A stretch of 64,000 nt of DNA from Butyrivibrio sp. LB2008 (GTDB taxonomy: Bacteria; Bacillota; Clostridia; Lachnospirales; Lachnospiraceae): contig NZ_JHXZ01000009.1 of the NCBI RefSeq assembly GCF_000621565.1, positions 124,001 to 188,000 on the forward strand, written 5' to 3'. The notes under the pieces are model-generated. The model did not search any database. It worked only from the letters and a program-made list of their open reading frames with translations, and was not told the origin of the DNA. A program made the translations under genes and the position numbers. Positions 44,767 to 54,929 of the stretch are shown piece after piece; the first letter of the stretch is position 1; the number at the start of each line of letters is the position of its first letter.

Positions 44767-45668
44767 TTGAGTTAATTGAAGTTAACAAGGCATTTGATGA
44801 AATCAAGGCTGTCAATCATGTTTCACTGAAGATTACTGACGGTGAAGTTTTTGGTCTCGTGGGGACAAATGGGGCAGGAAAGAGCACTACATTAAGAACA
44901 ATAGCAGGTATTATCAAACCGGATTCCGGTATTGTATGTGTTGATAACAGACCTGTTTATGATAATCCTGATGTTAAGAAGGATGTTTTTTATATTTCGG
45001 ATGATCAATATTTTTTCCCGAATAGTACTCCGGAAGATATGGCTGTGTTCTATTCTTCAATTTATAAGGACTTTGATAAAGATAAATTTGATAAGATGAC
45101 CACAGGATTTGGACTTGATACGAGTAGGAAGATAAATACATTCTCTAAGGGTATGAAAAAGCAGGTTTCAATTCTGTTGGGATTATGTGCGGGAACCAAG
45201 TACCTTCTTTGTGATGAAACTTTTGACGGACTTGATCCTGTAGTCAGACAGGGGGTTAAGAGCCTTTTTGCAGCTGAAATATCGGACAGAGGCTTGACTC
45301 CCGTAATTGCATCTCACAATTTAAGAGAACTCGAAGATATTTGTGATCATGTTGGATTGCTCCATGATGGTGGTGTTGTTTTATCACAGGATCTGTCTGA
45401 CATGAAATTTAATATGCAAAAAATTCAGTGCGTATTTAAGTCTGAAGAGGATGAAAAGAAGGCACTTGAAGGTCTCGATGTGCTTATCCATGATGTGCGC
45501 GGAAGGCTTCATACAATAACTGTCAGGGGTGAAAGGACAGATATTGAAAAAGCGTTCAAGCGCGGAGAAATGATTTTCTTTGAAATATTAGCTCTTACAT
45601 TGGAAGAGATCTTCATAAGTGAGACGGAGGTGGTTGGATATGACATCCGCAAATTTATCTTGGGTTGA
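44763..45668 (+). CDS. ABC transporter ATPase (YtrB/CcmA type)
   Basis: The 301-residue ATPase has Walker A GTNGAGKST, signature FSKGMKKQV (instead of LSGGQ), Walker B YLLCDETFDGLD and the switch His (IASHN). It resembles the ATPases of ABC-2 exporters with a ~70-residue C-terminal extension. The GTG start overlaps the regulator stop. It should energise the membrane protein that follows; it lacks the MalK regulatory C-terminal domain expected for the sugar-type permeases further downstream. Confidence 0.92.
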   Translation: MIELIEVNKAFDEIKAVNHVSLKITDGEVFGLVGTNGAGKSTTLRTIAGIIKPDSGIVCVDNRPVYDNPDVKKDVFYISDDQYFFPNSTPEDMAVFYSSIYKDFDKDKFDKMTTGFGLDTSRKINTFSKGMKKQVSILLGLCAGTKYLLCDETFDGLDPVVRQGVKSLFAAEISDRGLTPVIASHNLRELEDICDHVGLLHDGGVVLSQDLSDMKFNMQKIQCVFKSEEDEKKALEGLDVLIHDVRGRLHTITVRGERTDIEKAFKRGEMIFFEILALTLEEIFISETEVVGYDIRKFILG

Positions 45669-47856
45669 TAAGGTTAAAGCAAATAAAAAAATCATGAGTA
45701 ATAGAAATTTGTGGACTTTTGTTCTTGTTTTACCTGTAGTTTTCATTGCTTTTATTGTTCCTACCGTGCTTTGGTTTATCAGAACAACAAATTATGGAAA
45801 TATGCACAGTCAGTCGGCTGAACAGATGTTGTTTGAGAAGCAGATGGTAGTAATGAGAACAATTGGTCTTAGCTCAGACCTTTATCTTCTTATTGGGGCA
45901 CTCGGCATTTTATATGCTTTTGCTAAGTTTTCTTATCTGTTTAGTACAAGTAAGCTTGATTTTTATTTGAGTCTGCCTACTACAAGTGCAAGAAGAGTGC
46001 AGAGTGCTTATATGGTTGCACTATCTAATTTTACCGGTATTTACCTTATTGTTGTGGCTATAGCTTTTCTGATTTCGGCTACAACAGGGGCAGTAAATAC
46101 TGCCGTTGTTATTGCTGTTCTTATCCAGACGGCTAGAATGCTTGTGTTCTTCTATGCATGTTTTACCATAGCAACTTTAGCTATTATGTTGAGTGGAACT
46201 AAGCTTATAGCACTTATATTTACAGCTTTTTTGTTATGTTTTCCTGCAGTTTTAGGAGAAGAATTCCATCAATTTGATAGGATTTTTTATAAAACTTCAA
46301 CAGGTTATGATACTGTACGCAGATTTTTGTGCCCTTTATTTGATGCAAATTCTGTTGCTGAATATTGGTTCCGGTATAGATTTTATTCTAAAGAATATGT
46401 TATGGATGTGCCTTTTATTCTGGATTCATATCGTGAGCTCTTTTTATATGACATTGATATGATTCTTGCTGCTATTATAGCGACTGTACTGGTGATGGTC
46501 GTATATAAGCGCAGAAGAGCGGAGCATGTTGGAAAAACTATCATATATAAGCCTGTTAGATGGGCAGTCAAGATAATTATTTGTATTGTTACTTCACTTG
46601 CCGGAGTAGTTGCTTTAAATACTGTATGTCATTCAATTCAAAGTCAGTATTTGTATGTTATCTTTGGTTTTGCAATGCTTATAATCTGTTTGATCACCGG
46701 TGGATTTGTAGAAATTTGTCTTGATCTTGATATAAAGAGTTTTTCCAAGGGTAGACGTCAAACGCTTATGGCAATGGCAATATTGCTTTTGATTTTTTTT
46801 ATTTATAGGGGTGATTTACTAGGCTATGACAGCTATGTACCGACCCCCTCATCTATTGAAAGCGCCTCGATTATAAATGTAGACGAAGGTTTTGGGTATT
46901 ATTATGATGAAAGCAGAAGGTTTTCTGATACTATTGATGGTTATTCTGAATTGCATATGAAACTTTCTGATGTTGATTCTGTAGTCAAGGTTGCACGGAA
47001 AGGAATGGAGTGTGCCAGAAGGAATACATACAACAAGCATGCGGACGGATGGAACAGTATAGTTACGTACAATATGAAAGACGGTAGAAAGATATACAGA
47101 AATATCATAATACCTTATGACATAGATCCTGCGCTTATGGATAAACTTACCGGTAGCGAGGAATATATAAAGGGGCATATTCCGTGCTTTGATGATAATT
47201 TATTTAGTGAAGAGATGTTAAATTCTGATCTCAGTATTTCCTTTGAATTTGTTTATTACAACGGAAACGGGGTTGCTGATTACAATATACCGATAAAAGA
47301 ATTTATTGATGCTTACAGGCAGGATGTCCTGGAACATTATAAATATTCTTTTATCAGAGAGCACAGTGCGGTCGGAGAAGTCTTGATAAAAATCGATTAT
47401 CCGTCATATGCTTATGTTTCTTTATATGTATATGAGGACTTTACGCGTTCAATCGAATTCTTGAAAAAGCATGGATTATATGTTGATCAGAAAAGCTTCT
47501 TGGAAAATATAGATGAGATTAAGGTTTATAATGCCTTTGTGCAGCCGATAAAATCTGTAAACTTCAATGATCTGTCAGAACAGGGAAAAAGAGATGCTTT
47601 TTATTTGTGGTATTACGGAAGGAATGATTACGGTTCCAGTACTCATACTTATACAGATAAGGGACAGATAAAAGAAATTCTTGATAATTGTACATATGAC
47701 TACTATGTTGAGTGGGGCTATCCTTTTGATAAGCTTGAAAAGCAGTATTCTGTAAGCGTTAACGAAAATACACAGGATGTTTTTGAGCGTCATTTTAGTT
47801 TTAAGTTGAATTCGGTACCGGAGTTTGTTATAGAGGATTTAGCAAGTGAAAATTAA
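45640..47856 (+). CDS. ABC-2 type permease with large extracellular part
   Basis: The 738-residue protein has an N-terminal membrane helix, then about six to eight further helices in the first 380 residues (for example YLLIGALGILYAFAKFSYLF, then AVVIAVLIQTARMLVFFYAC) and a C-terminal ~330-residue soluble portion without membrane spans. It resembles DUF6449-type permeases found beside YtrA regulators. It starts within the end of the ATPase gene, with ACGGAGGTGG as ribosome site. The substrate is unknown; lipid-linked or peptide compounds are possible. Confidence 0.82.
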   Translation: MTSANLSWVDKVKANKKIMSNRNLWTFVLVLPVVFIAFIVPTVLWFIRTTNYGNMHSQSAEQMLFEKQMVVMRTIGLSSDLYLLIGALGILYAFAKFSYLFSTSKLDFYLSLPTTSARRVQSAYMVALSNFTGIYLIVVAIAFLISATTGAVNTAVVIAVLIQTARMLVFFYACFTIATLAIMLSGTKLIALIFTAFLLCFPAVLGEEFHQFDRIFYKTSTGYDTVRRFLCPLFDANSVAEYWFRYRFYSKEYVMDVPFILDSYRELFLYDIDMILAAIIATVLVMVVYKRRRAEHVGKTIIYKPVRWAVKIIICIVTSLAGVVALNTVCHSIQSQYLYVIFGFAMLIICLITGGFVEICLDLDIKSFSKGRRQTLMAMAILLLIFFIYRGDLLGYDSYVPTPSSIESASIINVDEGFGYYYDESRRFSDTIDGYSELHMKLSDVDSVVKVARKGMECARRNTYNKHADGWNSIVTYNMKDGRKIYRNIIIPYDIDPALMDKLTGSEEYIKGHIPCFDDNLFSEEMLNSDLSISFEFVYYNGNGVADYNIPIKEFIDAYRQDVLEHYKYSFIREHSAVGEVLIKIDYPSYAYVSLYVYEDFTRSIEFLKKHGLYVDQKSFLENIDEIKVYNAFVQPIKSVNFNDLSEQGKRDAFYLWYYGRNDYGSSTHTYTDKGQIKEILDNCTYDYYVEWGYPFDKLEKQYSVSVNENTQDVFERHFSFKLNSVPEFVIEDLASEN

Positions 47857-48763
47857 CTCTTTTATCCCAAAAAGAATTAAGCAGCCAAAGCAAAGAGTTA
47901 AGACGATAGGAAAGAGAGGGCTGGTTTCCTGGCTCTTTCTTTTACCTTCACTCGTCGGAGTAATGGTATTTTTTGTTATGCCTTTCATGGTTGTTATAGG
48001 CTATTCATTTATGAACAATCCTATCCAGAAAGAGTTTGTGGGATTCAGTAATTTTGTAAATGTATGGAATAATGATGCTTTCAGGTTAGCGGGAGGGAAT
48101 ACATTAAAGTTTTCTTTTACTGCGGTACCTCTTGCAGTTATATTGTCACTGGTGTTGGCTGTTGTTATGGAATCGAGGATTCCGTTCAAAAGCTTTTTCA
48201 GATCGGCCTTTCTAAGTCCGCTTATGGTGCCGACTGCTTCCATAGTACTTATATGGCAGGTGATGTTTCATCAAAACGGTCTTGTTAACAATGTTCTTAT
48301 GATGTTTAGTGATTCCAAGACGGATTGGCTCAAATCTGATAAGGCATACATTGTTATCATATCGCTTTTTTTATGGAAAAATCTTGGTTACAACATGATC
48401 TTATTCATGTCCGCACTTGCGGGAATACCAAAGGAACTTATAGAAGTTGCAAGAATAGAAAGTGCAGGTAAATTTCAGATTTTTTGGCACGTGAAGCTCA
48501 GGTTCATGTCGCCTACGATCATGTTTGTTACGATCATGTCCCTGATCAATTCCTTTAAGGTTTTCCGGGAAGTTTATCTTCTTACCGGAGATTATCCTTA
48601 TGATACGTTATATATGCTTCAGCATTATATGAATAATAAATTTGCTGCGCTGGATTATCAGATGCTTTCCGCTGCGGCGATAATAATGTTCATAATTGTT
48701 TCCGTGCTGATCTATTTTCTTGTAAGACTTGAGGACTCATACGGTAAAGACGTAGAAGGATAA
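47846..48763 (+). CDS. Sugar-type ABC permease, MalF-like
   Basis: The 305-residue permease belongs to the carbohydrate uptake family: about six membrane helices, opening WLFLLPSLVGVMVFF and MPFMVVIGYSFMN, with the EAA-loop PKELIEVARIESAGKFQIFWHVKLRFMSP that docks an ATPase. The start is a GTG overlapping the ABC-2 permease stop by 11 bases, so the importer is translationally tied to the exporter genes. Its partner is the next gene. Confidence 0.92.
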   Translation: MKINSFIPKRIKQPKQRVKTIGKRGLVSWLFLLPSLVGVMVFFVMPFMVVIGYSFMNNPIQKEFVGFSNFVNVWNNDAFRLAGGNTLKFSFTAVPLAVILSLVLAVVMESRIPFKSFFRSAFLSPLMVPTASIVLIWQVMFHQNGLVNNVLMMFSDSKTDWLKSDKAYIVIISLFLWKNLGYNMILFMSALAGIPKELIEVARIESAGKFQIFWHVKLRFMSPTIMFVTIMSLINSFKVFREVYLLTGDYPYDTLYMLQHYMNNKFAALDYQMLSAAAIIMFIIVSVLIYFLVRLEDSYGKDVEG

Positions 48764-48771
48764 TAACTTTT

Positions 48772-49704
48772 ATGGAAAATAAGGCTTATGAATTATACAA
48801 AAAAAGAATAAAAAAGAAAAAAGAGATTGAAGACAGAACGAAGAAGATAATTGTAACTGTAGCGGCCGTTGTTTTCGCATTCTTTTTCATAATGCCGACG
48901 CTTTTGACGGTAACCAATTCGTTCATGGCTGCGTCGGAAATAAATGCAAATTATGGTGCAATCTTTGCTACAGATAAGAATGGTGCAAAGATATTCATTT
49001 CAAAGACCGTAAATCTTAAGTTTATTCCGGATATGGTCAGTTTCGCACAGTATTACACAGTTCTTTTTAAGAGTCCGGAGTATCTTTTTAAGTTTTGGAA
49101 TTCAATGATATATACGGTTCCGATAGTTGGAATGCAGCTTGCGTTGGCTTCGCTTGCGGCGTATGGCTTTTCAAGGCATACGAGCAGGATAAAAGATGTT
49201 ATCTTTTTCTGTTACATTGTTTTGATGCTGATGCCATATCAGGTAACACTTGTTCCGAACTATCTTGTTTCGGACTTTTTGGGAATCCTGGATACAAAGT
49301 GGGCTATCTGGTTTCCCGGATTCTTCTCACCTTTTGCGATTTATCTTCTGACCAAGTTCATGAAGAGAGTTCCAAAAGAGCTTACTGAAGCGGCTGAGAT
49401 AGACGGTGCCGGTGAATGGGATATTTTTTCGAAGATACAGCTTCCGCTGTGTAAGGGCGGAATCGCTTCGATAACTATATTGGTATTTTTTGATTATTGG
49501 AACATGGTTGAGCAGCCGCTTATATTGCTTAAGGATCCGGAGAAACATCCTTTATCCGTATTCTTATCTAAGATCAACACCGGCGAGATAAGTCTTGCTT
49601 TCGCGGTTGCGGTAATTTATTTGATCCCGCCGTTATTGTTGTTCTTATACGGCGAAGATTATTTGGTGGAAGGTATTTCTTACCAAGGAGGAGTAAAGGG
49701 ATGA
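48772..49704 (+). CDS. Sugar-type ABC permease, MalG-like
   Basis: The 310-residue partner permease has six membrane helices and a classic EAA loop (VPKELTEAAEIDGAGEWDIF, then SKIQLPLCKGG). A segment of about 50 residues after the first helix (ASEINANYGAIFATDKNGAK) is extracytoplasmic and larger than in typical MalG. No binding-protein-dependent ATPase of MalK type is present in the window, so a distant shared ATPase is likely. It overlaps the adaptor gene by four bases (ATGA). Confidence 0.92.
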   Translation: MENKAYELYKKRIKKKKEIEDRTKKIIVTVAAVVFAFFFIMPTLLTVTNSFMAASEINANYGAIFATDKNGAKIFISKTVNLKFIPDMVSFAQYYTVLFKSPEYLFKFWNSMIYTVPIVGMQLALASLAAYGFSRHTSRIKDVIFFCYIVLMLMPYQVTLVPNYLVSDFLGILDTKWAIWFPGFFSPFAIYLLTKFMKRVPKELTEAAEIDGAGEWDIFSKIQLPLCKGGIASITILVFFDYWNMVEQPLILLKDPEKHPLSVFLSKINTGEISLAFAVAVIYLIPPLLLFLYGEDYLVEGISYQGGVKG

Positions 49705-51251
49705 GTGAAGAAAAAGAGATTGTTGTTGAAGACAACGCTCCCAAAAAAGAAAAGAAGGACAGAAAAGATATTGTAAAAAACGTAGCGATTGTATTCCTTA
49801 GCATTATGCTTATTCTTACGTTTTTTTCCAATACCATTATGAATTATTCCCTTCCGCAGGTTGCAACAACTTATGTGGAAAGAGGAGAGATCAATCCGCA
49901 GATCAAAGGAACGGGTGATGTATCCGCGGAAGATCCTTACAACGTTACCGTTAAGGAGTCAAGGAAAATCTCAGGTGTCGCCGTGAAGGAAGGCGCACAT
50001 GTAAATAAGGACGATATTCTCTTTTATCTTGATGACATGGAGTCGGATGAACTTGTAAAAGAGAAAGAGAATCTCGATGCGCTTGAGCTTCAGTACGAAC
50101 AGGCTCTTTTCTCGGGAGATATTCCGGATGAGGTTATTACAAAGGTTCGTAAAGGCAAGAAGTCAACTTATGACAATTATCAGGCTGAAGTAAAGAGCGT
50201 TACAGATAAATATAATGAGGCGCTTGCGGCTGACAATGCTGCGCAGGCAAAGATTGACGAGATTACCGGCAAGAAGGACTATGATGCTGCGGGAAATGCT
50301 TATGAAGCAGCGACACCCGGCTATACTCTTGACCAGGCAAAAGCAGATCTTGCTGATGCGCAGGCACGTGGTGATGAGGAAAGAGCAGCTGATCTTCAGA
50401 ATAAGATAGCTGAGCTTGAGAAAGACCAGGGACAGCTTACCAATTACGGCACTCAGGTTGATGCAAGCAACAGCCAAAAACTTGCAACAGCCACCGCGGA
50501 AAAGGCTAAAACGGCTGCAGCACTTAAAGTAGCTGAAGAAGAGAAGACAAAGGTACTTGGAAGCGTTAAGACAGAACTTGCTCTCAACGATCTCAAAGAT
50601 AAGATCGCTACATCAAAGGAAAAACTCAGTAAGCTTGAAGCTGAAACTACAGGTGCAACAATTAAGTCACCTGTTGACGGAATTGTATCAAGCATTGCAA
50701 AGGTTGCAGGAGAAACTACATCTGCCGAAGAGCCTGTTGCGGTTATTCAGGTTGACGGAAAAGATATGACGGTAGAATTCTCAGTACCTACAGAGCAGGC
50801 TAAGAAGCTTAAAGTCGGAGATGCGGCAAAGCCTCAGAATCCATATCAGTTTAAGGAAGAATTCAGAGCGATACTTAAATCTATAAAGAATGACAAGACA
50901 GATCCGGCAGGAAAGAAGGTTCTGACATTCAAAGTTGAGAGCTCTGAAGTTACACCGGGACAGTCACTTTCACTTCAGATCGGGGAGAGATCCAAGGAAT
51001 ATGACATGGTTGTTCCGAACAATGCAGTTAAGGGCGGATCGTCTGACAAGCATGTACTTGTTATAAAAGAGAAGCATTCTCCGCTCGGAAACAGATATAT
51101 TGCAACAAGAGTAGATGTTGAAGTTGTTGCGCAGGATGACAAAAACACAGCGATTAACGCAAGCCTGGATGAATATGCTTATGTTATTACAACTGCATCA
51201 AAAGCTGTTAATCCGGGAGACCAGGTAAGACTTTCTGACGAGGGAAGATGA
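49701..51251 (+). CDS. HlyD/MacA-type membrane fusion (adaptor) protein
   Basis: The 516-residue protein has one N-terminal membrane helix (residues about 33-52), a split lipoyl-like domain (TGDVSAEDPYNVTVKESRKI, then GAHVNKDDILFYLDD; the second half TIKSPVDGIVSSIAKVAGE), an alanine-rich coiled-coil hairpin between them (residues about 110-310), and a beta-barrel with a C-terminal ~200 residues. Such adaptors work with MacB or other exporters and in Gram-positives span the wall. It overlaps the next gene (ATGA), which supplies a MacB-like extracellular domain. Confidence 0.9.
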   Translation: MSEEKEIVVEDNAPKKEKKDRKDIVKNVAIVFLSIMLILTFFSNTIMNYSLPQVATTYVERGEINPQIKGTGDVSAEDPYNVTVKESRKISGVAVKEGAHVNKDDILFYLDDMESDELVKEKENLDALELQYEQALFSGDIPDEVITKVRKGKKSTYDNYQAEVKSVTDKYNEALAADNAAQAKIDEITGKKDYDAAGNAYEAATPGYTLDQAKADLADAQARGDEERAADLQNKIAELEKDQGQLTNYGTQVDASNSQKLATATAEKAKTAAALKVAEEEKTKVLGSVKTELALNDLKDKIATSKEKLSKLEAETTGATIKSPVDGIVSSIAKVAGETTSAEEPVAVIQVDGKDMTVEFSVPTEQAKKLKVGDAAKPQNPYQFKEEFRAILKSIKNDKTDPAGKKVLTFKVESSEVTPGQSLSLQIGERSKEYDMVVPNNAVKGGSSDKHVLVIKEKHSPLGNRYIATRVDVEVVAQDDKNTAINASLDEYAYVITTASKAVNPGDQVRLSDEGR

Positions 51252-52441
51252 AGACAGAAAAAGCATCAGAGTTTTTAGAGAAAATCAAAAATAAAATAAT
51301 AGTTATTGCAAAAGAAGCAAAGATACCACTTATTCTTGTTGCGATACTTTTGGTTGCAGATCTGATCTTGGGGATGATAAGCAGAGCAATGATAGGTAAT
51401 TTGCCCGATCAGAATACGGTATCCAGATGTTCATATGAGCATTGTGCGCAGGTTAGTGCATTTTTCGGTCAGGACAGGTACATTGACGAAGATTTCATCA
51501 AAAAGATGGAATACGATTTTAAGAATAAGATCACAGAGAGCGGTATCAGTGAGAAGAAGCTTAAGTATTCAAGCTGTTACAGTGCGCAGGGGACAGTGAG
51601 CCTTTCTTTTGAAGACAAGAATTTGGAGGAAGTGGACGCTATCGGAGTAGCGGGAGATTTTTTCCTGTTCCATCCACTTAAGTTTGTATCGGGCGGGCCG
51701 TTTATCAATGATTCTGTTATGGCTGACTATATTGTTATAGATACGGATATAGCATGGAAATTGTTTGGCTCCAATGATGTTGTCGATGAAATCGTCTATA
51801 TAGGCGATGTTCCGCATTATATTGCAGGTGTTGTCGAAAGACCTGAGGGAAGGATCAGTGATGCCGCAGGTCTTAAAGATCCTGTAATTTACATGACCTA
51901 TGACAGCCTTTCAAAGTATGGAAATATATACAGCGGCAGGACTACAGAGAAAGAGATATCCGAAGACGGCAAAAAGGCTAAATTCGGAGGAATAAATTGT
52001 TATGAGATAGTATGCACCAATCCTGTAGAAGGGATTGTTCGCAGTAATATAGCTGAGAGTTGCGGCCTGGATGGCAGATTTGTGCACATCTGCGAGAATT
52101 CAGAAAGATTTAAAGCTTTGCCGCTTCTTGAAGTAGTCGCTTCTTTTGGAACACGAAGTATGTGGCAAAAGGCAATTTATTACCCATATTGGGAAAATAT
52201 AGCCAGAGGATATGAAGATATTCTATCAATACTTTTTGTGATAAGGCTTTTTTTGAAAGTGAGCGCATGTGTGACAGTTATTCTTTTTGTAAGGACATTT
52301 TATGTACGCAAGGAAACTGATCTGCACGGTTTGTTTGAAAAATTGGCAGATAAGAAGTATGAACTTGAAGTTAAGTTGAATGAGAGAAAGAAAAATAAGA
52401 GGAATGCAAAATGGGAAAAAGACGAGTTGCCAAGAGAGTAG
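51248..52441 (+). CDS. MacB-like extracellular core protein lacking the FtsX membrane part
   Basis: The 397-residue protein has one membrane helix near the N-terminus (residues about 24-45), a MacB-PCD-like extracellular domain (SFEDKNLEEVDAIGVAGDFF, FVSGGPFINDSVMADYIVID, KLFGSNDVVDEIVYIGDVPHYIAGVV) and one more helix near residue 335 with a basic tail. Full MacB/FtsX permeases have four helices with the last three grouped; only one is found here. It seems to be a two-helix accessory form. It could pair with the adaptor and the ABC-2 permease. The lipoprotein gene starts 31 bases before its stop. Confidence 0.75.
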   Translation: MKTEKASEFLEKIKNKIIVIAKEAKIPLILVAILLVADLILGMISRAMIGNLPDQNTVSRCSYEHCAQVSAFFGQDRYIDEDFIKKMEYDFKNKITESGISEKKLKYSSCYSAQGTVSLSFEDKNLEEVDAIGVAGDFFLFHPLKFVSGGPFINDSVMADYIVIDTDIAWKLFGSNDVVDEIVYIGDVPHYIAGVVERPEGRISDAAGLKDPVIYMTYDSLSKYGNIYSGRTTEKEISEDGKKAKFGGINCYEIVCTNPVEGIVRSNIAESCGLDGRFVHICENSERFKALPLLEVVASFGTRSMWQKAIYYPYWENIARGYEDILSILFVIRLFLKVSACVTVILFVRTFYVRKETDLHGLFEKLADKKYELEVKLNERKKNKRNAKWEKDELPRE

Positions 52442-54903
52442 TCTGTTTAAGTCTTGCATCGTTTCTTTTTGCGGCATCTCTTACGGGATGCGGAAAGAAA
52501 GGAGGGGATCCCGTAGAGGAGGCCAAAAAGGTTGACAAGAATTGTATATATAAGCAGGAAGAACTGGAAGGAGTACTAAATGAAGGCGAGTCGATAGGGG
52601 ATATCGGTTATGTCGGAGACAAGGTAAGAGTTATTACAACTTCCGAGAAAGGTGATGTCAGGTATATTTCTCTTAACACTGACGGATCTGACGTTCAGTC
52701 TGTTGATATAAAACTTGAAAAAGGAAGTTATCCATCATGGTGTGCTTATGATAAAGACGGAAGCCTTTATATGACGTACTATGTATATGATGAAGAAGAT
52801 CTTCCAATACTTTATGCTGAGGATAATGCATCGGCAGGTGAGGCTTCATCTGCGGCATCAGATGAAGGTGATACTGCCGGAGAAGGGGCTTTGGAAGGGG
52901 CTTTGGATGCATCACAAGATAAGGCTGATACAGAGACAACGGACGCAGAATCATCGGAAAAAAAGGCCTCGACAGAAGAAAAATCCGAGGCGGAAGATGA
53001 GGGTGCTGATACTTCAGACGGAGCATATGATGATTCATTTTATTATCTTGTGAAAATCGATCCTACGGGAAAAGAACTTTTAAAATTTGATCTGTCCAAG
53101 GAATTTGCCGGTGAAGAGAATTACTGTGGTCAGATGGTCATGACTGATAAATACGGTCTTTTGTTTGAAACTTCCAGAGGAATTGAGAAGTTCGATGATA
53201 AGGATGGTTTTAATATCATCATGGCTAAAGAAGAAATTGCCAAGTCAATCGGCTATGTTTCTTCTTTCGGTAAAGGGGCAAATGATCAGCTGTATATTTC
53301 TTATTATGATGATCAGAGCGAAGATGATGTGGTTTGTTTGCTTGATCTTGATAAGAAAGAAATCGGGAAAGCTGTTTCTGCATTTAACAACGGTGATTAT
53401 GTTTCTACTTTTTTTGCAGGCGAAGGTTATGATCTCTATGCTTCGGGAAGAAGCGGAATATATGGATATGACATCAAGAACGATAAGCTTGTAAAACTCG
53501 TTGATTTTGCTGATTCAGCAATTGGAATGGGAACTTTTACATCAGTAAACAGAGCAGTGGCTATAAGCGAAAATGAATTTATTGCGGATATTCCGGAAGG
53601 TATTGATAGTTCATCGGTTCTTTGCAGATTGGTTAAGGTCAATCCCGAGGATGTTGTTGATAAGATACAGATTACTTTTGGCGGTTTGTATATTGATACT
53701 CCTATGATGAACGCCGTTATGAAGTTTAACAGGTCAAGTGATAAGTATACTATAAAAATATTGGATTACGGCGATATGTATCCTGATGATTACGATCAAG
53801 CTGTAAAGCAGTTTAATTTGGATATCACATCCGGGAAAACGCCTGATATCATAGATGTTTCATCACTAAACATACCGATTGAAACTTTGGCAAATAAAGG
53901 GATAGTTCTTGATCTGAGTTCGCAGTTTGAGAATGGCGGAGCATTTGGAGACGTGGAATTACTTCCAAATGTTGCCGAGATGATGAAAGTAAACGGTAAG
54001 TTTTATTCTGCCATTCCTTATTATACTGTTTCAACTTATGTGATGAGAGCAAGTTTAGCCAATGGTAAAACGTCTTTGACATATGAAGACTGTGACCAAC
54101 TTATAAAGGACAAGCATACTGATTACAATACCGCTTTTGGCGGATATTCTTACAAAGAATATTTGATCTCTTATGCATGGTTATATAACAGAAATCAGTA
54201 TGTTGACTGGTTTAATAAGAAATGTAATTTTAACAGCCCTGAGTTTATCGATTTTTTGAATTTTATAAACAGATTTCCTTCTGAAGAAAAAGCAAGTATC
54301 GATGAAGAAAATGCAGATTACAATCAGCTTTATGCTCAGGATAAGGCATTGTTCTACAGCGCATTTTTTGCTTCACCGGAAGATTATACGAGAATAAAAC
54401 AGGTTGATTTTAATGATGATATAGCAATGGTAGGTTTTCCGAATAACAGCGGAAAAAACTTTGCAGCCATTTATCCTATAACTGTTGCTGTAAGCAGCAA
54501 AGTAAGCAATTTGGATGGTGCTGCCGAATTTATAAGGAAGCTTTTTGAAATAGGCAATCCCGAAGATAAGGAAAAGTTTATCAGCTATCTGTCTTCAAAT
54601 AAGAATTATTTTGAAGCTATGCTGCAAGAAGCTTGTGAGGAAAAAGATGAGTCTTCGGAGGATGCTTATTTCCAGGATTATACTTCCGGTAAACAGGTCA
54701 AGAAAAAGCCTATGACACAGGAAGAAGCAAAGGAATTTTATGATTATGTCCTTTCTATAGATACTATGTATGAGGTAGAGACGGATATTCAAAATATTAT
54801 AAGTGAGGAGGCTTCGGCATTTTTCAGCGGTCAGAAGACTGCGGAAGAAGTTGCCGAGATCATACAGAACAGAGTTAACGTATATATCAATGAAAACAGC
54901 TGA
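52411..54903 (+). CDS. Lipoprotein: propeller-like N-terminus fused to solute-binding domain (paralogue 1)
   Basis: 830 residues. Signal peptide and lipobox LTGC (about Cys 27). Residues about 40-410 contain short repeated motifs like YISLNTDGSDVQSVDI, LVKIDPTGKELLKFDL and FFAGEGYDLYASG, typical of beta-propeller blades, with an acidic Ala/Ser-rich insert (about 133-207). From about 418 a family 1 extracellular solute-binding domain begins (KFNRSSDKYTIKILDYG, LDITSGKTPDIIDVSS) and ends with FFSGQKTAEEVAEIIQNRV. It is the first of five paralogues and starts inside the MacB-like gene. Its likely partner is the MalF/MalG permease; the ligand is unknown. Confidence 0.88.
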   Translation: MGKRRVAKRVVCLSLASFLFAASLTGCGKKGGDPVEEAKKVDKNCIYKQEELEGVLNEGESIGDIGYVGDKVRVITTSEKGDVRYISLNTDGSDVQSVDIKLEKGSYPSWCAYDKDGSLYMTYYVYDEEDLPILYAEDNASAGEASSAASDEGDTAGEGALEGALDASQDKADTETTDAESSEKKASTEEKSEAEDEGADTSDGAYDDSFYYLVKIDPTGKELLKFDLSKEFAGEENYCGQMVMTDKYGLLFETSRGIEKFDDKDGFNIIMAKEEIAKSIGYVSSFGKGANDQLYISYYDDQSEDDVVCLLDLDKKEIGKAVSAFNNGDYVSTFFAGEGYDLYASGRSGIYGYDIKNDKLVKLVDFADSAIGMGTFTSVNRAVAISENEFIADIPEGIDSSSVLCRLVKVNPEDVVDKIQITFGGLYIDTPMMNAVMKFNRSSDKYTIKILDYGDMYPDDYDQAVKQFNLDITSGKTPDIIDVSSLNIPIETLANKGIVLDLSSQFENGGAFGDVELLPNVAEMMKVNGKFYSAIPYYTVSTYVMRASLANGKTSLTYEDCDQLIKDKHTDYNTAFGGYSYKEYLISYAWLYNRNQYVDWFNKKCNFNSPEFIDFLNFINRFPSEEKASIDEENADYNQLYAQDKALFYSAFFASPEDYTRIKQVDFNDDIAMVGFPNNSGKNFAAIYPITVAVSSKVSNLDGAAEFIRKLFEIGNPEDKEKFISYLSSNKNYFEAMLQEACEEKDESSEDAYFQDYTSGKQVKKKPMTQEEAKEFYDYVLSIDTMYEVETDIQNIISEEASAFFSGQKTAEEVAEIIQNRVNVYINENS

Positions 54904-54929
54904 TAACTATTGAAATGGAGAAGAGAAAA

